A stretch of 64,000 nt of DNA from Limanda limanda (taxonomy: Eukaryota; Chordata; Actinopteri; Pleuronectiformes; Pleuronectidae). A program made the translations under genes and the position numbers. This document shows positions 56,062 to 64,000 of this stretch, in pieces; position 1 is the first letter of the stretch, and each line of letters opens with the position of its first letter. The DNA lies in NCBI RefSeq assembly GCF_963576545.1, contig NC_083639.1, positions 22,600,118 through 22,664,117 of the forward strand. Reading direction: 5' to 3'. Below the pieces are notes generated by a model, which was not told the origin of the DNA, searched no databases, and saw only the letters and a list, made by a program, of their open reading frames with translations.

Positions 56062-57870
56062 ATTAATATTTACGAGTCCTGCTAGTTGTGATATGTAGCT
56101 TATCATGACTGATGTTAGCAAATATTGTCTTATGAAAACAGCTTTACTTATTCAACTGCTGAATGTGGCACTTATACCTCGTTTACCCCGAAATTAGCAG
56201 GTACACGTGTACACTTTTCAAAATGCCGGTAAACCTTCCAAAATAGGCAGTTGACTCATTTCCCTCTGTCAGTTGAGGAGTTTCCATTTTTGTTTGTTTT
56301 CCCTGATGCGTCATGTTCAACTTCACAAACGCACTGACAGCTGAGGCTCTCCTTCAGTTCATGCAGGTCTCACGTTTCCATTGCTGCCAATCAGAAGGTG
56401 GAACCAATTAAAACCCTTGTCTACGAAAGTCATTTGACCCGGGAGTGAATGCTGATTAAATCCAGTCCCGTTGCAGACAAACGTCAGGTATTAGAAAAGC
56501 TGCTGTTATTTAAAAAAACATACATAGATGAGGGTTTGATTTACATTAACAAAACCGCAAACAGCATGACACAAAAGTTAGGATCTTAGAAACTCAGTAA
56601 GGCATCTGTGAAAGAAACTGAAACTTAGTAGATATTTTTTGATGATCCACTTGCCCACCAAAGTGAAGGCTCTCAAGGTTTTGTCTCAGTGTGTCCAACC
56701 AACAGTTCCACTAGATGCAGGATCCAACTTTGAAGACTCAGTATATGCTACATCCTTTAACTCTCTTCACTCCTTCTATTTGATTCGCAAATGGGCGACA
56801 CGAATGCAGACACATGCTAACAGACAGTAAAAGTGCCTCCATCCTTACAAACACTTTAGACAAATTTCAAACTGGGAAATATATCTTGACTGCCCATTCA
56901 GTTTTCTCAAGATCATATAGCATATCTCTGCAGTCTGACATGCTATCACATTAGTAAAAAAAACCATTGCACCTCCCATGAGACCTCATTAAGGCCCTCT
57001 CTGCCATACTAACAAGACAGAATGGGGTTCTTGCTTTGTACGCTGAACTACACCACTACCTCAGGCGGACAGAGAAAAAAACTGCCCCAAGAATAAAGGG
57101 CCATTGTCCCATTCCTGCTTTGCTACCACTCACTGTGTCACTCTTCATCCTGCCACAAGCCAAATGCCAAATGTTCCTGGTCCACTGGGCCTGGGATTCT
57201 GGCAGCAAGATTACACACTCAAAACTCCACTCCATTTTTCACAGATATAGTAGTGCAATAACTGGCATATAATGGGCCCTCGTGAGAGCAGATGTGGAGC
57301 ATCTGATCCACCAATCCAAACATTTCTGATGGATTAAATACAACTTTGTGCCAGTTAAATCTGAAGCCAATGCACAGTAGCAGTCCTCTATGAAAAGTTG
57401 AGGAAAGTGACTATTGGGCAGTGAATCATACTTCTAATGCCAAACTATGTTTTCTCAAATTTGAATGAATTGTTGGACTACTACTACTACTCAACAAATT
57501 ATCTTGAACAGTTTGTATGCATTTGTGTCAGTGTGTTACAGTACTAACCCATCCCATGTTAAAATGTTTACCGTAGTGTGGCTTTTAATTTGTAGGTATT
57601 CAGATATAGTTGAAGGCTCCACAAGTGATTCCTGGTGGGAAATTTTGGATGTAGGGAAGATGCCACGAGCTTCAGAGCACAATACCTCCATTTGGGGAAG
57701 TTCTCCATTGTCTATTCAGTTAACCTCTGGGCAGCCAACACTGATGATTTTCTCAATACTGGCAGTTTGTTTAATGTTGTATTTTGGTCACTCAGGGTGG
57801 ATGATTTTTTTTTTTTGCCCGATGGAACAAATGCTAAGGGTACAAATATCAATCCTGCACACCAGTTCCC

Positions 57871-58010
57871 AAGAGCCCTGCCAGAAAGAACTGGAATGTG
57901 GGACAATAGCATCAGCACAATATGCTGGTCTGTTTATAGGTGCAGCTGCCAGGCTCCTCCCAGAGTATAAAATAAGGTCACACATGATTACGTCTGTCCC
58001 AACTGTGAGC
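57871..58010. repeat. Local duplication, unit B part 1
   Basis: Counterpart of 54971-55115. The copy includes GAGTATAAAATAAGG, a TATA-box-like sequence, followed by CACACATGATTACGTCTGTCCC. Confidence 0.65.
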
Positions 58011-58511
58011 GCTCTCTGTAACTGCATTATCATGAAAAACATCTTCATAACTAACATCATTGATCAATATTCAGATTTAGGTTAATAAGATATTATTTAT
58101 ATAAATTAAGATATAACAACTTTACATCAACTTCATCCAATCTACAATCCATCACATTCTAACATAAATTATATAATGTTCCAATTTTTAGTCTCACTTA
58201 ACCAATTTTTTACAGCCTGAGAAAAAATACTGATGAGTTTGGGAACCAAGTTACATGCAATACTCTTTCACAAACACATAGTGTATAAATTAATCCATAC
58301 CATCAGTGTGGGGTTAACTGGTTTTCCAGCATTGATGAGCTGCACACTAACTAGATTAGTAGAAAATAGGGCACTCTGGGAAATAAAAGAAGGTTCAGAT
58401 TTTGAATTAAATCAAAGCCCTGGTTCCATGACAAGATGCACTGGTTGGATCGGAAATAAAAAGACTTAACATACTCAATAACTGCAGCAGGACCCTGTGT
58501 GCTATGCTATA

Positions 58512-58655
58512 CTACTTTCTCAGCTTGATGATGAACTCCTCTCGTAGAGAGATGCGATTGTTCCGAAAGCAGTCAATGATTTTTCCATTTGTCTCCATTT
58601 CCGTGTAGGCAGAGTGAATATGATAGCCAGTGTACCTCTTCAGTGTCAGAATGTG
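58512..58655 (-). CDS. Unidentified terminal exon, 47 codons
   Basis: On the - strand a CTGCAG acceptor at 58656-58660 is followed by 47 codons and a TAG. The peptide contains HILTLKRYTGYHIHSAYTEM, NGKIIDCFRNN and ISLREEFIIKLRK. Amino-acid composition and lack of stops look like coding sequence in an AT-rich setting. I recognise neither the family nor a partner exon to the right. It could be a last exon whose other exons lie beyond the window, or an isolated retained exon. Confidence 0.45.
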   Translation of the reverse strand, partial: HILTLKRYTGYHIHSAYTEMETNGKIIDCFRNNRISLREEFIIKLRK

Positions 58656-59113
58656 CTGCAGTGTAACTGTATAGCGCAGTCAACAGCAAGTAAACGTAGC
58701 ATGATATGCTGGTACTCAGACACAAGCAGTAATAAGATACAACACCACGGAAACTTGAATGCTTTTAACTTCGTCATCTCTGACCAGCCTGGATTAAAGG
58801 TCACTGCGCTCATAGCTATACTGAATAGAAATCATTATGCAAATTAGGTACTAATAAAGTACTTCATTAGTATCATGATTTATAAAATGTGCACTCCACA
58901 TTTCTGTGTTATTATTGTTACCTTTATTATTAGTTGTAGCAGTAGTGGTATTGGTAATGATATATATTTTTATCATGCTGTACTCAACCAGTCCTGATCT
59001 GCAGTGGTTTGGCATATGTCTTAATGATTTGTGCTGTAACACACACCACTAGTTATGTAAGGAAAAGACAGGGGGATCATTTCCTGTCTTGGTGTGTGTG
59101 TGTGTGTGTAAAG

Positions 59114-59116
<3 letters not shown>

Positions 59117-59174
<58 letters not shown>
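59117..59174. repeat. (AG)n microsatellite, about 58 bp
   Basis: A perfect purine-only tract, which could form triplex H-DNA. Confidence 0.97.
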
Positions 59175-59176
<2 letters not shown>

Positions 59177-59488
59177 TGTAAGAGCAGACAAGCTGGTGAC
59201 TTGGCTCCAAGCTGTGTGAGCTTTAAACAAACCTGGTTCTAGGAATAAGCCTGAGGGACTGAAGAGGGCTAGAAGGGGAAAATGCATACATGATCACACT
59301 CTGCCTGAACAGTAAGAGTACACAGTAGTCCTCTCAAGGAGAAGCTACACGTCTTATTGAACTCCAGCATCCTCCCATGAGGATAAGCAATTTCTTTTCA
59401 GTGTCTTATTCCTTTATTACATGTGGTAGAAAGTAGACATTTTTCCAAGGTTTAATTATTGGTAACATTTTAAGTTGCATTAATAGAT

Positions 59489-59716
59489 ACAAAATGGGAT
59501 AATTAGCCACTCAAACAGAGGGAATCAAAGCTGATCTTTTATTTTTATTTATTTTTAGTGGCTTAATCGAACACACATGGCCAAAGCAGTCTGCAGAAAT
59601 GTTAAAAAGATTTAGGAATAACAATACCAGACATGTGAGGGTAAAACAATTCAAAGACTTCAGAAATCTACCTTTCTTTTGAGTCAAGACATTGTATCAC
59701 AAAATCTTCCTTATAC
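59489..59716. repeat. Local duplication, unit B part 2
   Basis: Counterpart of 55725-56061. Retains most blocks in the same order but lacks about 110 bp present in unit A. Confidence 0.75.
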
Positions 59717-61462
59717 AGAGTTTTACAAAACGAGAAGTCAATACGGTCAAGACTTTTGCAGCTCAGTTGCAATCAGCATGCATCGATCCTGATAAAAAGT
59801 TTGAAGAAAACATCCAAAGATGTTGCACACAGTTGTGACAAAACAGGGGCATACTCTGGTCAATCAACAAAATAACAATTGTTTGCGTGGCGACAACTCA
59901 CAATTGATAAATTGCTTTGGTGAGCTAACTGGGTAGCTGGCCTGGCAGGGCTAGTTTTAATCAAACTTGCTCCAGAGATACTTTAAGCGGCTGATAGTTA
60001 CTTAGTATTGCAAATAGTTGCTCACCTACTTATAGTACATAGACTTGGTATTCCGCAGATGTATGGATTGTTGAGTATGACTACATTTAAACAATTATTA
60101 GCTAAAACATCCATTTATCTTACAAAGTATTGAAAGTTTGAAATACATGTTGTGTTTTGTTTTGTTTAGCTCTCAAGCATTTAATTTGGTATTGCTCTTG
60201 CATTTTTCTTCATACTTCTTGCAGATGAACCACAGACAGGTACGATAGTTTTATATTTGAAACACAGATGGGTAAACTCACTCATCAGACTTACCCATCT
60301 CCATGAATAATGCGCAACATATTTATTTTCTAATCGTGATTGATTGGCAGTTACTGTGGTTCCATAAACTCTGCTGGGTCTAATGTACTGAGATTAATTG
60401 ACAAACACCAGAAAATACGTCTGCTGTGTATGGACATAAGGCAGACGACCTTCGGCAGCGTTGCTGTCAATGCTTAGTTTATGACCTGTTGACGCATTAC
60501 TGCTTTTCAAGCTTGTAATGGAAGAGTATTTACACTGAAGTGAGACTGTGTTGGTGAAATGTTATGTAGCATACTCACTACATGCTCATTCAGAGTGACT
60601 GAAATATACATGCCTCCAGATATTTGTAACATCAACATGTGTGCTATATGGTTTCCCTAGATAAAGCTGGTACTGTTGTGGATGACAGATGTTCATACCC
60701 AAGAAGGCGTAGAGTTTCACAGTGAGCGCCACACTGCTCTAAAGCTCCGGTGTCTCAAAAGCTGGAGAATGTGGGACATCCCCAATTTGAGCTTGAATGT
60801 GCATTGCAGTAGTAATGTAATGCAAAACAAATTCAATTTCATGCCCTCTCATTTCAGCAAAGCAGAACAGGCTTTTGCTTCAGTTATTCTGTAAAGTGTT
60901 CAAACTAGCTGAGAACAGGCCTAATAAGAACTCTAATCCAGATCACAGGTTAGGTTTTTATCTTCGGCCTTCCAAACATGAGGCGCTGCTGCTATCAGAT
61001 GTCAACATATAAACGTTTGTCTTTTGGGGCTGATTTGCGTATTTGGTTTGGATTAGATCTTCATTCAAAACAAACCCGACACTTGTTCTGAAGGAGAAAA
61101 AAAGATGTTGAGTTATCGCTCTCATTCGGCCAAATAAACAAAACTAACGGAGCAAAACAGAACTTGATTATACTGCTCTGATCTTGCTGGGTGTGAACAT
61201 GGCTGTACTACAGAGGTTTCACACATTTTATTCAGATATTTTCAAAACCTTCACATCACAGGATTTTGAGGAAAAAGCCTCCCGGATTATGATGTTTAAC
61301 ATGAGCCTGACAATTGTTGACCAATCAAATCCAATCTTTGAACGATTTTGTACAGACATGTATTTGACTTTACCTACTGTAATTTTGAGTTAAGTATTAC
61401 ATAGACTGTCACTTAAAGTCCCCTTAAGAAGGAATTAAGATGAAAAAATTGATGATCTAGAT
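59717..61462. other. Non-coding region
   Basis: AT-rich sequence without a recognised exon or classified element. Confidence 0.3.
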
Positions 61463-61560
61463 CAGGGGTGCCCAATACGTCGATCACGATCTACCGTCCG
61501 ATCGCAAAGGAAGTGTGGGTAGATTTCATCACGCATGCACGATTGGACAAGAGGCAATCA
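61463..61560. mobile_element. hAT-like terminus flanked by ATCTAGAT
   Basis: GATCTAGAT precedes CAGGGGTGCCCAATACG, a hAT-type terminal sequence. It leads into GATCTACCG, as in the fragment at 27935-28012. The other end was not located. Confidence 0.5.
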
Positions 61561-61669
61561 CGTGGATGCTCCGGTGCTCTCTGAGCTAATTTACAAACGT
61601 GCCCGTCGATGTACCCGCCCTTAAAACCACACTTACAAGTGTCGTCAGAATAAGGTAGGTACCCTTCTG

Positions 61670-61720
61670 CAGTGGTTCCCAAAGTTTTTACAGCTACGTA
61701 CCCCCTTGGTTTTTTTTCGG
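61670..61720. mobile_element. Second hAT-type terminus
   Basis: CAGTGGTTCCCAAAGTTTTT followed by ACGTACCCCC matches the typical terminal motif of another teleost hAT family. It lies 207 bp after the first hAT terminus, suggesting nested or adjacent insertions. No partner terminus was seen. Confidence 0.4.
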
Positions 61721-62251
61721 CCACCGCCGATTTTTACTGCAAAGCACACAGTTTAAAAAAGAGAAAATTGAGGCGTTATCATTAATTTTTACATGTTAGA
61801 CCTAGCCAGAGATGTGCGGGCCGACTCAGATGACGAGCTAGGAAAATAAGTCCTTCTCAGGCAGGGAGAAAGTTAGAAAGTACGGCAGACGAGAAAGTAA
61901 GGTGGCAAACAAACCAAATAGGGTCTTGCCACGGGGTAAAGCCAGCGATTGCCTGGGGCCCCCAAGGAGGACGGATTATGTTAGTCCACAGCAACAACAA
62001 TTTTGTGAGAATCTCCACACATTGTTTGAGTGACTCTCTCTTCTAGAGTGACACCATGTTCAGAAAACATCTATCACGGCCATGTAAGATTAGAAGGATG
62101 TGGTTTGGTATCATAAGTTTCCTTTGAGAGAAGCTAGGGGAGGTAGGGTGTTTGGTTTTCTTTGATGCAGGGTGCAGGTCCCCTGAGGTCCCTTTTGACT
62201 GGGGCCCCCAAAGTCCCTTAGGAATGTGCAAATGCTAAATTATTGCATATT

Positions 62252-62466
62252 AATGGGGCGACTGTGGCTCAGCAGTTGTCCTCTAATCAGACAGTTGGCG
62301 GCCCCAGTCAGCATGCTAAAGTGCCCACCCCACACAGATAAAGTGCTGCACATAGATGCACTGTATGAATGTGTGTGTGAATAGGTGAATATAAAACTGG
62401 ACTGTAAAGTGCTTTGAGTGGTCATCAAGACTACAAGAGCATCATATAAATACAATCCATTTACCA
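62252..62466 (+). mobile_element. tRNA-derived SINE, shortened copy
   Basis: Head GGGGCGACTGTGGCTCAGCAG, then the family body with an internal deletion around the B-box and the CTTGGGCAAG block, and tail AAAGTGCTTTGAGTGGTC...ATATAAATACAATCCATTTACC. Same family as 27319-27573. Confidence 0.72.
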
Positions 62467-62469
62467 TAG

Positions 62470-63130
62470 ACCATTTATGCTGGATACTTTGTAGATTTTA
62501 TTTGTGAATTTATTGAATGCATTCATCTGGTCTTTAATCTATTCTGCTTGTAAAGTAGGTATGTACCACACATGCCCACTTAAACATTGGGATCTACTGT
62601 TACTACTGAGTAGAAATATTTGCTTAGAGAGCAAATTATAATTGTAAGCCTTCAGCCTTGTGCTCATTATCCTTGTCTTGTCCTATTGGTTTCATACCGA
62701 CCTGCTGCTTCTCTCGCGGTCTCTCTCTCGGTGACACACACAAACACACTCACACACACCAATTTAGCAAGGATTTACAACTTGTGCCTTGTGTTTATAT
62801 TATACTCTAATGGCATCTGCTCTATGGTTGATTCTTTTAGTGTGTAATAATAACATTTCAGTCATCCTTTGCAAACAAAGCAATACAAGTAATTCCATAC
62901 ATTAATATTGGTGTTATTAATAGGGTTTTAAATGAAAAATATTAGTATTTGAGTGATCTGAATAGCCATGTGTGTAGATACATCTGAAGAAGCGCTGGGA
63001 CACCTCTTCAGTAATTTTTCCTCCGGTCATCCGATGTTTCGGGTCTCACAACATCAGACACCCTTGCTCAGGCGACCCAGCCAGGGTTGACCAGACCGTG
63101 CGTTCCTTTTGCGTTGATCTTTAATGCATA
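62470..63130. other. Non-coding spacer
   Basis: Holds a CA-rich stretch at 62736-62760 and, at 63060-63110, a CTCAGGCGACCCAGCC segment that may be part of another repeat. No gene. Confidence 0.35.
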
Positions 63131-64000
63131 GATACGTGATTTTTTTTAATTTTTATATAATAATTTATTTTTAAAGAAACAAAGATACAATGAACATACA
63201 TACATAAAACGAAATGAAACAAACAAAAAGAAAGAAAAACACTTTTTGGTCACCTATACATTTTTACAGATGGTACACTGATGATGATAAATGTCAATTC
63301 ATATAGCAACAGGTCAGTGATGATCCTGTGAGGTTAAAAACACAATCCATTTTTCCCAATACTGCAGATATTTGTCAAATCGTATATTCAGTGAAAAAAA
63401 CATTCTCTCCATATTTTGAATATCAGTTACAGTATCTATCCAGTCAGTCTCTGTTGGAGGTTCAGCCTGGAGCCATTTTCGTGTTACAGCTTTCTTGCTG
63501 GCTGCTAATAGTATTTTTAACAAATATTTGTCTTGTACCGGCCGAGCTGCGATATTGCCCAAATAAACTGTAGAAAAGGAACAGTCAAATCCATCTCCAA
63601 AAACAGTCCGTATTACTTGTGTTACCGCCTGCCAGTATGGCTGAATGGCTGGGCAGCTCCAAAATATATGGAAATGATCTGCCAGCTGTTCTCCACATTT
63701 CCTCCAACATAGACCCGTTCCTGCCTCACCTGTTTGTACACATTTTAATTTGGGAGTTATGAAATATCTCATCAGATTCCGCCAACAGAAATCCCTCCAA
63801 AGACCCGAGCTGGTGGAAGTGGACTGCACAGAGCACATATTTGACCAGTCCTCCTCTGAAATGACAAGTCCAGATTCTTTCTCCCATTTTAATCTAAATT
63901 ATACTAATACTTGAGTATAATTTTGAAACAAGTTTCCTGTTGTCCATATTTTTATACATGTCAATGAATATGTCAATTAAATTAGCATCACATTTCTCCT
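63130..64000 (-). mobile_element. L1-type LINE, 3' part running off the window
   Basis: The - strand carries the end of an ORF2 followed on its 3' side (63130-63313) by an AT-rich untranslated region. The upstream part lies beyond 64000. Confidence 0.75.
63314..63898 (-). pseudogene. C-terminal end of an L1 ORF2 protein
   Basis: The frame reads KWEKESGLVISEEDW, ...LMRYFITPKL, WRKCGEQLADHFHIFWSCP, KYLLKILLAASKKAVTRKWL and ends at TGA. The FHIFWSCP and LLxxAxKxAITRxW-like motifs are the conserved C-terminus of vertebrate L1 ORF2. A TAA at 63899-63901 interrupts the frame just upstream, after which the same frame is open again to the window edge. The endonuclease and reverse transcriptase lie outside. 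Non-functional because of the stop unless it is a sequencing error. Confidence 0.75.

Overview
The window looks like nuclear DNA of a ray-finned fish, probably a percomorph-type teleost. It is AT-rich and intron-rich, dense in CA/GA microsatellites, and carries teleost-type mobile elements: BEL/Pao, L2- and L1-type LINEs, tRNA-derived SINEs, and hAT, piggyBac-like and Harbinger DNA elements. Only a small part is recognisable host coding sequence. No bacterial genes, CRISPR arrays, rRNA or functional tRNA genes were seen. The species is not identified.

1-4.9 kb: two C2H2 zinc-finger terminal exons on the + strand (713-1461 with 4 fingers; 2888-3648 with 5 fingers). Both open in the same splice phase, so they are either two clustered genes or alternative last exons. 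A degenerate 22-bp repeat array with an inverted counterpart follows.

5.0-12.3 kb: on the - strand, six well-formed exons encode the N-terminal 10-formyltetrahydrofolate hydrolase/formyltransferase half of an ALDH1L1-type protein (286 residues, catalytic His106 and Asp142 present). The next exon is decayed and no carrier or aldehyde-dehydrogenase exon was recognised further downstream. GC/CCAAT clusters at 11.7 and 12.2 kb are candidate promoters. Intron 1 holds a piggyBac-like MITE.

12.3-35.7 kb: mostly non-coding, with LINE fragments, a foldback element, a complete hAT-type non-autonomous element (8-bp target duplication) nested in a LINE relic, a Harbinger transposase remnant and a SINE. 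Several unidentified coding-like exons lie on the - strand at 31.2-33.4 kb.

35.7-43.2 kb: an apparently intact BEL/Pao LTR retrotransposon, with near-identical LTRs of 423 and 425 bp and one uninterrupted 2060-residue Gag-Pol frame.

43.2-64 kb: mostly anonymous non-coding sequence. It holds a diverged local duplication (about 55-56 kb versus 58-59.7 kb), one unidentified terminal exon (58512-58655, - strand), hAT termini, a SINE and, at the right edge, the 3' end of an L1 with one in-frame stop.

Functionally the host content is a folate-metabolism gene (apparently truncated) beside DNA-binding zinc-finger genes. There is no operon-like or obvious multi-gene system. The points most worth a second look are the formyltransferase-only aldh1l gene, the unidentified exons, and the young BEL element.
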